Positions 26,104-34,446 of a stretch of 64,000 nt of DNA are shown piece by piece. The position numbers were made by a program, and so were the translations under genes. The stretch covers positions 26,719 through 90,718 of the forward strand of contig NZ_JANJZD010000023.1 of the NCBI RefSeq assembly GCF_024623325.1, read 5' to 3'. The stretch comes from Acetatifactor muris (GTDB lineage Bacteria; Bacillota; Clostridia; Lachnospirales; Lachnospiraceae). The first letter of the stretch is position 1; every line of letters begins with the position of its first letter. The notes beneath the pieces are model-generated. The model did no database searches, was not told the origin of the DNA, and worked only from the letters and a program-made list of their open reading frames with translations.

Positions 26104-26214
26104 TCAGATGATTAGACAGTTCATATTCAAGGGTAGAGAGGTTCCCGGCGGTGGTCGGGCTTTTTTTGATATGTCAATGACCGTCGGATTTTGTCGATAC
26201 GCTTTGCGCTTCAT
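26104..26214 (-). CDS. Putative small basic peptide, 36 aa
   Basis: MKRKAYRQNPTVIDISKKAR and 16 more residues, not recognised. It has an excellent AAAGGAGGT site 8-9 nt before the ATG and is followed by a hairpin before the sigma-like gene, so it could be a leader peptide. The evidence is only the ribosome site and position. Confidence 0.4.
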   Translation of the reverse strand: MKRKAYRQNPTVIDISKKARPPPGTSLPLNMNCLII

Positions 26215-26371
26215 GGCGGCTACCTCCTTTTAGCCGCCGTATCTGTTGGCGTTTGTGGCGTCATTTCTTTTTAGAGGATAGAAAGAAACGGCAGCCTTGA
26301 TTTATTCAAAGCCGCCACTGATAGACAGGGTAATGAGTTTATAGAAACGGCTTAATATTGGGGGATATAAA

Positions 26372-26418
26372 GAGAGCCGACAAACTGCGATTACTCGCAA
26401 GTTTATCGGCTCTGCGTC
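26372..26418 (-). terminator. Terminator after the KTR gene
   Basis: AGAGCCGATAAACTTGCG and CGCAGTTTGTCGGCTCT form a long stem (one mismatch and one unpaired base) overlapping the 3' end of the gene at 26403, followed by CTTTAT. Confidence 0.6.
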
Positions 26419-26591
26419 TGTGCGTCTGGCTCTTTAATAACTGACATATTCAGTTGCTTTACATTGATAAGCGTTTCCTGTTTACATTTCGGACAGAACA
26501 ATGGGAAGTTTTTAAGTATCGTGTCGCCGCGTATCTTTACCCGCGTTTTGTTGCCGCATATCGGGCATAATAACCATTGTTCAGCTATCAT
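26403..26591 (-). CDS. Cysteine-rich KTR-type protein
   Basis: A 62-residue protein with two zinc-knuckle pairs, LCPICGNKTRVKI and FCPKCKQETLIN, matching the cysteine-rich KTR family found next to cargo in conjugative transposons. The ATG at 26591 (MIAEQWLLCP) has AAGGATT upstream and is preferred to a TTG eight codons earlier. The function is unknown. Confidence 0.8.
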   Translation of the reverse strand: MIAEQWLLCPICGNKTRVKIRGDTILKNFPLFCPKCKQETLINVKQLNMSVIKEPDAQTQSR

Positions 26592-26625
26592 AGAAAATCC
26601 TTGTTTTCCGTCCAAGTTGAAAGTG

Positions 26626-27348
26626 TTACACCTCCATAGTGCTGATTTTTTTAGAGAGTGCTTTTGTCAAAACGAAAGCAACTAATATACTTGCCGCCGC
26701 AATCACAAGAACAATAACGCTGTTAAATATCCCTCCTGCTAAAAGGATTTCAGACGCAAAGCTACCGAAAACACATGAAACAATCACGCCCACTATAATT
26801 GTTACAGAAGCGGATTTTTTCCAATATCCAAACCACAAAGATATTACCGCCAATGCAGCAGCTATTATAGAGTAAGCAATAAGCGATATTGCAATCCCGA
26901 ATAGCGTTGACATTGTTATAGCTTCTTGACAAATAGGAACAAACGCTTCGGTGGTAAAGAATATTGCAAAAGTAATCACGCCGCTAAACAGCATGGAAAC
27001 AAATGTAAACAAAAATACAGTTATAACTTTTGCCAATAATACTCGGCTTCGCTTAACAGGGTATGAGAAAAGCAAAAAAACTTTTTTGCTTGCATATTCT
27101 TCAACAATAAATCTGTTATACATTGCCGACGATAAGATAGAAAAGCAAGCCGTAGCAACAACTAACGATAAGGTGGCTATGCCGTTATATGTAATAAATA
27201 TCTGAACATCTGTATCAGAAGCGTCAAGATGTGGTATTGCAGCAAATAAGTAAACAAGACCTAATACTGCAACTGTAATTAAAAGTCCCGCAGTTATGTA
27301 GCCTTTCAATCGGTTACGTTTAATTTCAAGTTTTATCAAATTCAACAT
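26626..27348 (-). CDS. ABC-2 permease (bacitracin/lantibiotic-exporter type)
   Basis: A 240-residue membrane protein with about six hydrophobic segments. FIVEEYASKKVFLLFSYPVK is typical of BcrB/immunity-type permeases. The start overlaps the stop of the ATPase. It probably exports or protects against a peptide antibiotic; the substrate is inferred from family resemblance only. Its low G+C differs from the GC-rich transfer genes of the same element, which suggests cargo of separate origin. Confidence 0.85.
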   Translation of the reverse strand: MLNLIKLEIKRNRLKGYITAGLLITVAVLGLVYLFAAIPHLDASDTDVQIFITYNGIATLSLVVATACFSILSSAMYNRFIVEEYASKKVFLLFSYPVKRSRVLLAKVITVFLFTFVSMLFSGVITFAIFFTTEAFVPICQEAITMSTLFGIAISLIAYSIIAAALAVISLWFGYWKKSASVTIIVGVIVSCVFGSFASEILLAGGIFNSVIVLVIAAASILVAFVLTKALSKKISTMEV

Positions 27349-28076
27349 TATCTTTCCCCCTCTTTCACAATCGAAATGAAATATTCTTCAAGGTTAAATG
27401 AGCTGTCTTTTTTCAATTCCTGCAATGTCATTTCCCGCACAATCACACCATTTGAAATGATACCGATTTTATCCGCTATATGTTCTACCTCAGATAAAAT
27501 ATGACTTGAAAAAAGAATAGTTATTCCGTCCTTTTCTACAAGGCTTTTGAATAAATCACGCATTTCACGAATACCTACGGGGTCAAGCCCATTAACAGGC
27601 TCGTCCAGTATAAGCAGTTTAGGCTGATGTACCATTGCACGTGCAATAGCCAAACGTTGCCTCATACCAAGTGAAAACTCCGAAACGGGCTGATTGCCAA
27701 CGCTCTGCAATCCAACTTTGGATAAGGCCGTTTCCGTATCGGCTTTTTTAACACCCATATAGGCAAGATGTATGTTTAGGTTTTCTCTTGCTGATAAATG
27801 TTCGTAAAAAACAGGAACATCAATCATACTGCCGATATGCCGTAATATATCAGCTTTCTGTACTGTAACATCTTTTCCTAATACTTGAACCTCGCCCAAA
27901 GTAGGGGTTAATAAGCCGGTTAGTATTTTGAACATAGTTGTTTTTCCTGCTCCATTGATACCCAAAAAGCCGTATATTGTTCCTTTTTCTACGGTTAATG
28001 AGCATTTACGAAGCACCTCATTTTTTCCAAAGGATTTGCATAATCCTTTCGTGTGAATGGCTTGTTCTGTTGACAT
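27348..28076 (-). CDS. ABC transporter ATP-binding protein (BcrA-like)
   Basis: A 242-residue ATPase with Walker A GINGAGKTT, signature EFSLGMRQRLAIARAM, Walker B LLILDEPVNGLDP and SSHILSEVEHIAD. It is paired with the permease downstream and preceded by a PadR regulator and a truncated DUF1700-type gene. The ATG overlaps the stop of the latter (TAATG). Confidence 0.93.
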   Translation of the reverse strand: MSTEQAIHTKGLCKSFGKNEVLRKCSLTVEKGTIYGFLGINGAGKTTMFKILTGLLTPTLGEVQVLGKDVTVQKADILRHIGSMIDVPVFYEHLSARENLNIHLAYMGVKKADTETALSKVGLQSVGNQPVSEFSLGMRQRLAIARAMVHQPKLLILDEPVNGLDPVGIREMRDLFKSLVEKDGITILFSSHILSEVEHIADKIGIISNGVIVREMTLQELKKDSSFNLEEYFISIVKEGER

Positions 28077-28183
28077 TAGATTTCCTCCTCGTATTTTGAA
28101 TATTGTATTGCCTTTTCCCGCTCCGCAGACGGCACATCACCAGGCAGAGCCGACAGTTTGCTCATAAATTCTGTTCTATCCAT
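28076..28183 (-). pseudogene. Truncated DUF1700 (HAAS)-type protein, 35 aa
   Basis: MDRTEFMSKLSALPGDVPSA, then a short tail to KYEEEI. It resembles the first ~35 residues of DUF1700 proteins that usually follow PadR regulators and are ~180 residues long. It overlaps padR by 8 nt and the ATPase gene by 1 nt. It may be a degraded partner kept as a translational bridge. Confidence 0.6.
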
Positions 28184-28502
28184 TCCTTAAACATCCCTCA
28201 AAGATACCGTTCAATTTGGCAGAATACCGATACCACTCGCTAATATACGGATTAAGCTGTGTTCTTCCTTTCTCCGTAATCTTGTAGTAACGTCTGTTGC
28301 GCCCCGCACATTCCATATCATACGCTTCCAGACACTCATCTTTCTGTAACCTGCGCAGAACTGAATACAGCACAGATTCAGAAATTTCAATGACCTGCCG
28401 CACCTCCTGTGTAATCTTATACCCGTATGTACCCTCTGGCTCATGGGATATCATAGCCAGCACAACGGCATCCAGCAATGCCGCGCCTGTGTTAAAAACC
28501 AT
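28176..28502 (-). CDS. PadR-family transcriptional regulator
   Basis: A 108-residue winged-helix repressor: GAALLDAVVLAMISHEPEG, TYGYKITQEVRQVIEISESV and VLYSVLRRLQKDECLEAY follow the PadR pattern. The ATG is preceded by GAAAGGAG. It heads a minus-strand operon with the BcrAB-like exporter and probably represses it until an inducer is bound. Confidence 0.9.
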   Translation of the reverse strand: MVFNTGAALLDAVVLAMISHEPEGTYGYKITQEVRQVIEISESVLYSVLRRLQKDECLEAYDMECAGRNRRYYKITEKGRTQLNPYISEWYRYSAKLNGIFEGCLRNG

Positions 28503-28602
28503 GCAATATACTCCTTTCCTGTTTTTATATATCTCATAAAGTTCTCTCCATATGTGAATCTATAAAGCTGTTATAAAAAAATATGTAAAAGGTATAATGT
28601 GC

Positions 28603-29373
28603 CTATGATAGTCTGTGCTTATAAACTTGTGCTGCTGCGCTAAACGCAATTATAATTATTGCTATGCACCAAGCAAGAGCTATCCACAAGCTGTTCCCCA
28701 AAGGCAAGCCAAGCGTCAAGGCACGAATACTGTCAATAATCGGTGTCATAGGTTGTATTTCTGCAAACCACCTAATACCGCCGGACATGGTATCAGTAGG
28801 AGCAAAGCCGGAACTGATGAAAGGCAAAATAAAGAGTGGGAACATTAGACCACTGGAGCCTTCCGGCGATTTTGAAATTAGTCCACATAGTACAGCAAGC
28901 AATGAAATCGCAATGTTTACTAAGATAAGCAAGGCTACAACAATAAGCCAATCCACAAAGCTGCTATGTGGCCGAAAACCAAGGACAAAGGCGGTAATGA
29001 TGATTACGGTGCTTGAAATTGTATTTCTCACTACGCCCGCACCAGTATGACCTATCAGTACGGCAGATTTTGAAATTGACATAGAACGGAAACGGTCTAT
29101 TATGCCTTTTGTCATATCTGTTGCGACGTTCATTGCCGAGTGTTGAGAGGCCTGTCCAAGACTTTGCATAATAATTCCCGGCACAATAAAATCAATGTAG
29201 TTTAGGCTTCCCACATCTGCTATATTCCCAAATACCGTTCCAAACAAGAGCATTAAAAAGAATGGTGTTATTGTTGCCATTAACAATGCTTCGGGGTTTC
29301 GCAAAGAAATAAGCAGGCAGCGTTTAAACATTATCCAAGAGTCAAGAAATGATATACTTTTGAGTTTATGCAC
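28603..29373 (-). CDS. ABC-2 permease (DrrB-like)
   Basis: A 256-residue membrane protein with six hydrophobic segments and the ABC-2 signature region MTKGIIDRFRSMSISKSAVL. It starts 2 nt after the DrrA-like ATPase and forms a two-gene drug-type exporter. The substrate is unknown. Confidence 0.88.
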   Translation of the reverse strand: MHKLKSISFLDSWIMFKRCLLISLRNPEALLMATITPFFLMLLFGTVFGNIADVGSLNYIDFIVPGIIMQSLGQASQHSAMNVATDMTKGIIDRFRSMSISKSAVLIGHTGAGVVRNTISSTVIIITAFVLGFRPHSSFVDWLIVVALLILVNIAISLLAVLCGLISKSPEGSSGLMFPLFILPFISSGFAPTDTMSGGIRWFAEIQPMTPIIDSIRALTLGLPLGNSLWIALAWCIAIIIIAFSAAAQVYKHRLS

Positions 29374-29375
29374 GA

Positions 29376-30212
29376 TTATTTTCCTCCTTTTTCATCAGTC
29401 AACGTTAAAAACACTTTTTCCAAAGAGGGGAGTTTTTGCTCAAAGCTGTCAATCGTTATACCGTTCTCATTTAATAATGCCATTGCTTCGGCTGCTTGTT
29501 CTTCACTTTGAAAATTGAGTTGGGCGCCGCGCTGCGGCATTATTGTTTTTAGGTATTGCGGTGTCCCCTCTGCAAGTATCTCACCACCATGAAGAATGGC
29601 GATATAATCCGCAAGATATTCTGCTTCTTCCAAATACTGTGTAGTAAGGAATACCGTTGTTCCTCCGGCAGCTAATTCTTTTACTAAATCCCACATAGCG
29701 ATACGATTTTGAGGGTCAAGCCCAGTGGTGGGTTCATCAAGAAAAATAATTTGTGGCTTTCCCATAAGGCTCATGGCTATATCTAATCTGCGACGCATAC
29801 CTCCAGAATAAGTAGATACTTTGCTGTCTGCTGCGTCCTGCAAATGGAAGAAAGCCAACCACTCATTCACCTTATTTTTGACATCGTTCAGACGTTTAAG
29901 CTGTCCGATAAGGTTTAGATTTTCTCTACCCGTCAAAACTTCATCTACCGCTGTGAATTGCCCTGTCAGACTAATGCACTCACGCACATAATATCCTTGA
30001 CGAACCACATCAAAGCCGTTAATGGTTGCTTTGCCGCTGTCCGGCTTCATCAATGTAGAAAGGATTTTTACGACAGTTGTTTTCCCTGCGCCGTTTGAGC
30101 CGAGCAGAGCAAAAACACTGCCTTTACGGACAGTAAAGCTAACATCTTTCAAGACGTGATTTGCCTTATAAGATTTTTTTAATCCCGATACGTCAATCAT
30201 AGTTTCTATCAT
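29376..30212 (-). CDS. ABC transporter ATP-binding protein (DrrA-like)
   Basis: About 278 residues: Walker A GSNGAGKTT, signature TYSGGMRRRLDIAMSL, Walker B IIFLDEPTTGLDPQ and TTQYLEEAEYLAD. A C-terminal extension ends LPSLEKVFLTLTD, as in daunorubicin-type ATPases. The ATG at 30212 has GAAGGAGGATAAC upstream and is preferred to a TTG five codons earlier. A TetR-type palindrome lies immediately upstream. Confidence 0.92.
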   Translation of the reverse strand: MIETMIDVSGLKKSYKANHVLKDVSFTVRKGSVFALLGSNGAGKTTVVKILSTLMKPDSGKATINGFDVVRQGYYVRECISLTGQFTAVDEVLTGRENLNLIGQLKRLNDVKNKVNEWLAFFHLQDAADSKVSTYSGGMRRRLDIAMSLMGKPQIIFLDEPTTGLDPQNRIAMWDLVKELAAGGTTVFLTTQYLEEAEYLADYIAILHGGEILAEGTPQYLKTIMPQRGAQLNFQSEEQAAEAMALLNENGITIDSFEQKLPSLEKVFLTLTDEKGGK

Positions 30213-30226
30213 GTTATCCTCCTTCA

Positions 30227-30242
30227 ATACATACGTATGTAT
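30227..30242. promoter_or_regulatory. TetR-type operator before the exporter operon
   Basis: A perfect 16-bp palindrome ATACATACGTATGTAT ends just before the ribosome site of the ATPase gene. The core ACATACGTATGT recurs upstream of the tetR gene. Confidence 0.65.
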
Positions 30243-30250
30243 GTTTTTGG

Positions 30251-30290
30251 TCTTAATTTAACTGCCTATATGGGCAGTTAAATTAAGACT
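30251..30290 (-). terminator. Terminator after the tetR gene
   Basis: A perfect 17-bp stem GTCTTAATTTAACTGCC / GGCAGTTAAATTAAGAC with a 6-nt loop, between tetR and the exporter genes it precedes. Confidence 0.7.
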
Positions 30291-30935
30291 TTATTCTATT
30301 TCAAATTCGTGTTTGCCTATTTCGTCCAGAAGCTCTTTCATTTCTTTATCCATAAAGGGTACGCCCAACACTTGTCCCAACTGTTCGAGAAATGATACTT
30401 TATCGGAATACTCATTGTAAGATACTTGAAATGTAAAAGGACTTAACCATGAAGCAATCAGCATAGAGATAACTTGCGCTGTTTGCTTTGGGTATTTTAC
30501 GGAAATCGAACCGTCCGTATTTCCCTCAATCAACAGTTTTTCAACGTAGGGAGCTACTACATTTACTTGCGTAAGCATTTCGTTCTTAAAGACAACAGGG
30601 CTATCTGATAGTTTTTTCATTTCTGCTCTTAAACTATCGCTCATATCCAAACGGGGCGTGAGGTCAAGTTTGAATACAAACCTAAGTTTTTCAAGGGCGT
30701 TTAGCTCTTTCTGCCTGTTAGCAAGGACAAACGGATTGTTGTCATTAAAAGACTTATACATAACGCCGGAAATCAATTCTTCACGTGATTTGAAGTAATG
30801 ATAAAATGCTCCGCGAGTTACGCCAAGCTCCTTTACAACATCTTCAACATTGACATTTTCTAATCCCTTTTCGGCAAAAAGACGTGTGGCTGTTTCTAAT
30901 ATCTCCTGTTTCGTTTTTTTATCAGAACGTGGCAT
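30291..30935 (-). CDS. TetR-family transcriptional regulator
   Basis: A 214-residue repressor with N-terminal helix-turn-helix (TRLFAEKGLENVNVEDVVKE, LGVTRGAFYHYFKSREEL) and a helical ligand-binding domain. It is encoded just upstream of the DrrAB-like exporter in the same direction. Identical 12-bp palindromes precede both units, so it likely represses both itself and the exporter. The start follows GGAGGTGATTGT. Confidence 0.92.
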   Translation of the reverse strand: MPRSDKKTKQEILETATRLFAEKGLENVNVEDVVKELGVTRGAFYHYFKSREELISGVMYKSFNDNNPFVLANRQKELNALEKLRFVFKLDLTPRLDMSDSLRAEMKKLSDSPVVFKNEMLTQVNVVAPYVEKLLIEGNTDGSISVKYPKQTAQVISMLIASWLSPFTFQVSYNEYSDKVSFLEQLGQVLGVPFMDKEMKELLDEIGKHEFEIE

Positions 30936-30950
30936 ACAATCACCTCCAAA

Positions 30951-30962
30951 ACATACGTATGT
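30951..30962. promoter_or_regulatory. TetR-type operator before tetR
   Basis: The palindrome ACATACGTATGT followed by ATGTTTTG lies 15 bp upstream of the tetR start. It shares its core and flank with the operator at 30227-30242. Confidence 0.6.
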
Positions 30963-31117
30963 ATGTTTTGCCTATTATAGCTCTTATTCTTTGCGTTGTC
31001 AATAGACTTCAAGGAAAAGGTTACAAGTATATATGCTCTATTTTGGCTAACTGATAGAACTGTGTAGACATATCCAAGAAGAAAGGGGAACAGTAAAATG
31101 TAAGAGGGTGAATAACT

Positions 31118-31471
31118 ATGGCAAAAAGACCAGTACCACGATACGACTTTAAGGCTTTTGGTGAAGCAATCAAGGCAGCGCGTGAGGGGCGCAAGGAGAG
31201 CCGCAAGAAAGTAAGCGACGAAATGTTTATCTCGCCGCGCTACCTTGCGAACATTGAGAACAAGGGGCAGCACCCAAGTTTACAGATTTTCTTTGAGCTT
31301 ATGCTCCGCTACAATATCTCCGTAGACCAGTTCCTTTTGGAAACGCCGCCGGAGAAGAACACGCAGCGGCGGCAGCTTGACGCGCTCCTTGACGGTATGA
31401 GCGATACAGGCATACGGATTGTGACCGCAACGGCAAAAGAGATAGCGGAAGTCGAAACAGAGGGCAGATAA
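31118..31471 (+). CDS. XRE-family HTH regulator
   Basis: A 117-residue protein with a Cro/C1 helix-turn-helix (SRKKVSDEMFISPRYLANIE, NKGQHPSLQIFFELMLRYNI). It is the type of regulator that sits beside the mob genes in Tn1549-like elements. It is the first plus-strand gene of the mobilization segment and ends about 270 bp before mobC. Confidence 0.85.
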   Translation: MAKRPVPRYDFKAFGEAIKAAREGRKESRKKVSDEMFISPRYLANIENKGQHPSLQIFFELMLRYNISVDQFLLETPPEKNTQRRQLDALLDGMSDTGIRIVTATAKEIAEVETEGR

Positions 31472-31613
31472 GATGTGTCCGTCAAAACTGAACAGAGTAT
31501 AGAGAGCGTTGTAATCTTTTTTTGAGATTGCAGCGTTTTTCTTTTGCGGAAGTTTGGCAAAATCGCTTTTTCTCCGTAGTAGGGGATAAGAGCCTAAAGG
31601 ATAAAAACATTCG

Positions 31614-31713
31614 TAGCAAGCATAGGAAGCGGGTACCCACTTCCGTATTTTCCCCCTCCCGCGCTGCGGCGCGTCGGTTGAAAATGGCTTGTTGGGAAGT
31701 GTCCCAAACCCTC
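31614..31713 (+). repeat. oriT-like 100-bp sequence, copy A
   Basis: Begins TAGCAAGCATAGG, carries the near-palindrome GGAAGCGGGTACCCACTTCC, a divergent middle, and then GCTTGTTGGGAAGTGTCCCA. The first 34 bp and last 27 bp match copy B at 39820-39919 in inverted orientation (one mismatch). It ends 26 bp before mobC, where an origin of transfer is expected. The 31472-31739 gap has no gene. Confidence 0.6.
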
Positions 31714-31739
31714 GGAACGGAAAGGAAAGGAGCGAAGCA

Positions 31740-32069
31740 ATGGACGGACGGAAAAGGACGGTGCAAATCAAATTCAGAGTGACGGAAGCGGAACGGGATT
31801 TAATACTGGAAAAAATGAAGCTCGTACCCACCCGGAACATGGCGGCATATCTGCGGAAGATTGCCATTGACGGGTACATCATTCAGATAGACCACAGCGA
31901 CATTAAGGCAATGACCGCAGAGATACAGAAAATCGGGGTCAACGTCAACCAGATAGCACGCCGCGTAAACGCGACGGGAAACGCATACCAAGAGGATATA
32001 GAGGAAATAAAGGGGGTGCTTGCGGAGATATGGCGGTTACAAAGATTAAGCCTATTAAAAGCACTCTAA
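31740..32069 (+). CDS. mobC: MobC-like relaxosome protein (element 2)
   Basis: A 109-residue basic protein: QIKFRVTEAERDLILEKMKL, LRKIAIDGYIIQID and the MobC motif KIGVNVNQIARRVNATGNAY. The start at 31740 is set by AAAGGAG upstream. It overlaps the relaxase gene by 40 bp, a typical relaxosome operon. Confidence 0.9.
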   Translation: MDGRKRTVQIKFRVTEAERDLILEKMKLVPTRNMAAYLRKIAIDGYIIQIDHSDIKAMTAEIQKIGVNVNQIARRVNATGNAYQEDIEEIKGVLAEIWRLQRLSLLKAL

Positions 32070-33379
32070 GCAAAGCCCTTGACTATATCGAAAACCCGGA
32101 CAAGACGGACGGAAAAATGCTCATATCCTCTTTCGGCTGCTCCTATGAAACGGCAGATATTGAGTTTGAATATACCTTGTCCCAAGCACTTCAAAAGGGG
32201 AACAATTTAGCCTTTCATCTGATACAGTCCTTTGAGCCGGGGGAAGTCGATTATCAGAAAGCCCATGAAATCGGAAAGCAGCTTGCCGACGCGGTAACAA
32301 AGGGGCAGCATGAATATGTACTCACGACGCACATTGACAAAGGACACGTCCATAACCATATCATTTTCTGCGCGGTGAATTTTGTAGACCACCACAAATA
32401 CAATTCCAACAAAAGGAGCTATTACGGCATACGGAACATGAGCGACAAGCTGTGCCGGGAGAATGGTTTGTCCGTCGTCGTTCCCGGCAAGGGCAGCAAG
32501 GGAAAGAGCTATGCAGAGTACCAGGCAGAAAAGACGGGTACAAGTTGGAAAGGCAAGCTGAAAACCGCTGTTGACGCGCTTATCCCCCAAGTTTCCAGTT
32601 TTGAGGAATTGCTAACGCGGTTACAGGCGGCGGGCTATGAGATAAAGCCGGGGAAATATGTGTCATGCCGCGCCCCCGGACAGGAACGCTTCACCCGCCT
32701 TAAAACCCTCGGCGCAGACTATACAGAGGAAGCCATAAGGGAACGGATAGCGGGCAAGCGCACCCGGACCGTCAAAGCTCCTAAACAGCAGCGCGGCGGC
32801 GTCAGTCTGCTTATCGACATTGAGAACAGCATCAAGGCGGCGCAGAGCCGGGGCTATGAACAGTGGGCGAAAATCCATAATCTGAAACAGGCGGCAAAGA
32901 CTATGAACTTTCTCACCGAAAACAAGATTGAACAGTACGCGGATTTAGTCAGCCGGATCCTGGAAATGGCAGCGGAAAGCGGACAGGCGGCAGACGCATT
33001 GAAGAACGCCGAAAAGCGGCTTGCGGAAATGGCGGTGCTTATCAAGAATGTTTCCACCTATCAAAAGACAAAGCCTGTCTATGACGCATACCGCAAGGCA
33101 AGGAACAGGGAGAAGTACCGCGCCGGACAGGAACAGGCAATTATCCTCCATGAAGCCGCCGCAAGGTCACTGAAAGCGGCGGGCATTGCGAAGCTCCCGA
33201 ACCTCGCCGCGCTGCAATCGGAGTATGAAGCCCTCCAAGCGCAGAAAGAAGCCCTTTACGCCGACTATGGAAAATTGAAAAAGAAAGTCCGGGAATATGA
33301 TATTATCAAGCAGAACATTGACAGCATTTTACAGGCAGACAGACAGCCGGAACGGGAAAAAGAAACAGAGCGTGGATAA
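32030..33379 (+). CDS. MOBP-type relaxase (MobA/VirD2-like)
   Basis: A 449-residue conjugative relaxase. The N-terminus has a candidate catalytic Tyr in SKALDYIENPDK. The metal-binding motif is THIDKGHVHNHIIFCAVNFV (about residues 99-118). The C-terminus is Lys/Ala-rich and helical. It nicks oriT and pilots the strand into the type IV channel. It is the only conjugation gene block on the plus strand of this element. Confidence 0.92.
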   Translation: MAVTKIKPIKSTLSKALDYIENPDKTDGKMLISSFGCSYETADIEFEYTLSQALQKGNNLAFHLIQSFEPGEVDYQKAHEIGKQLADAVTKGQHEYVLTTHIDKGHVHNHIIFCAVNFVDHHKYNSNKRSYYGIRNMSDKLCRENGLSVVVPGKGSKGKSYAEYQAEKTGTSWKGKLKTAVDALIPQVSSFEELLTRLQAAGYEIKPGKYVSCRAPGQERFTRLKTLGADYTEEAIRERIAGKRTRTVKAPKQQRGGVSLLIDIENSIKAAQSRGYEQWAKIHNLKQAAKTMNFLTENKIEQYADLVSRILEMAAESGQAADALKNAEKRLAEMAVLIKNVSTYQKTKPVYDAYRKARNREKYRAGQEQAIILHEAAARSLKAAGIAKLPNLAALQSEYEALQAQKEALYADYGKLKKKVREYDIIKQNIDSILQADRQPEREKETERG

Positions 33380-33442
33380 GGATAGCAAAATCCCCGCCGC
33401 TGTGCTATGATAGGGCTATCAAAAAGCAGAGGAGCGTTGAAC

Positions 33443-33694
33443 ATGGAAAACCAGAAAATGCCGGAATATGAAACCATACGCGCCGCCGTTGCCGGGGAAA
33501 ATTGGGCGGTGGAGAAAGTCGTGGAGTGCTACAAGGACGAAATCGACAGGCTATCGACGGTAGCGGTCAGACAGCCGGACGGAAGCACGAAACAGGAAAT
33601 CAACGAAGATATGCGCCAGTCTATCACAAAGAAGCTGATAGAAGCCCTCCCGCAGTTCCCACTTGAAGAAATGGAAAAGGGAAATGTCAGATAG
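33443..33694 (+). CDS. HTH_16-type conjugative transposon protein
   Basis: An 83-residue protein (MENQKMPEYETIRAAVAGEN; WAVEKVVECYKDEIDRLST) of the helix-turn-helix conjugative transposon-like family. The ATG at 33443 follows AGAGGAGCGTTGAAC. It is the last gene of the mobC-relaxase operon. A homologous-type gene lies at 25247. Confidence 0.78.
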   Translation: MENQKMPEYETIRAAVAGENWAVEKVVECYKDEIDRLSTVAVRQPDGSTKQEINEDMRQSITKKLIEALPQFPLEEMEKGNVR

Positions 33695-33707
33695 GCAAAA
33701 AAAGAAC

Positions 33708-33756
33708 AGGACGCGGAAGCCAGTATATGACTTCCGCGCCCTGTCTTTTTATGGGT
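33708..33756. terminator. Terminator of the relaxase operon
   Basis: CAGGACGCGGAAG pairs with CTTCCGCGCCCTG (one mismatch) around a 13-nt loop and is followed by TCTTTTT. It lies between convergent operons. Confidence 0.6.
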
Positions 33757-33871
33757 GCTGTTTTCGTGAATGTTACGCAGTAGAACGCCATTTTCGGGGG
33801 TAAAGGTATAAAGTATCGCCTGTCCGATTTTCACGCGCGGAAAGCCCTGTAAATCAAGGGGTTTTCCGCGC

Positions 33872-34237
33872 CTACTGCGTAACAGGGGCGCGGCTTTTCC
33901 TCATGCGCTCGGCAGCTTGTCGGCGGGTGATACGCTTCCGGCAGACGGGGCAGTATTTGACACTGTTAGAGGTTGACGCAAAGAACGCGCCGCACTCGGT
34001 ACACTTCTTCTTATCCCCTGTCTGGTAAAGCTCCGCATAAAGCAGCCTGTCGGCGGGAAGCACCGCAACCCGGAACCACTTGCAGAGAAGCGAATAGGAA
34101 ATGAGCTGCGGACAAACGCACTCGTCCCCGTCGTCCAGTAAGATACAGTTCCCGTTATCATAGTTGCAGCACGTCCGGCGCACAAGGGCGTTGACTTTCC
34201 GGCTCTGGGGCGGCGTCAGCCGCTTAACCCCGTTCAT
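33872..34237 (-). CDS. Cysteine-rich VLP-type protein
   Basis: A 121-residue protein with many Cys: RRTCCNYDNGNCILLDDGDE, CVCPQLISYSLLCKWF and a C-terminal zinc ribbon KKCTECGAFF...VKYCPVCRKRITRR. It matches the cysteine-rich VLP family of conjugative transposons; the role is unknown. It overlaps the TTRAP-like gene by 4 nt. Confidence 0.85.
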   Translation of the reverse strand: MNGVKRLTPPQSRKVNALVRRTCCNYDNGNCILLDDGDECVCPQLISYSLLCKWFRVAVLPADRLLYAELYQTGDKKKCTECGAFFASTSNSVKYCPVCRKRITRRQAAERMRKSRAPVTQ

Positions 34238-34446
34238 ACTTCATCAGCGGCGTAAATGGGAAGCTCTGCAAATTCCGCTTCGGTCAAAGCGTCCACTTTG
34301 GAAAGGGTGCGCTTTGCAAGCTCCCGCATATCCGCGTCCATGTAGGGCAGCGCGGCGTTGACATTCTCAATCAAAGCCCGCTTGCCGCCCTCGTTGTAAA
34401 TGCTCAAAAGGTTTGTTTCTTCAACAGTCAGTCTAATCATGCTCAT
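34234..34446 (-). CDS. Transposon-transfer assisting (TTRAP-like) protein
   Basis: A 70-residue acidic protein (RLTVEETNLLSIYNEGGKRA, LPYMDADMRELAKRTLSKVD) of the small TTRAP family seen in Tn1549-like elements. The genes on both sides overlap it, so it is part of the minus-strand transfer operon. Confidence 0.8.
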   Translation of the reverse strand: MSMIRLTVEETNLLSIYNEGGKRALIENVNAALPYMDADMRELAKRTLSKVDALTEAEFAELPIYAADEV

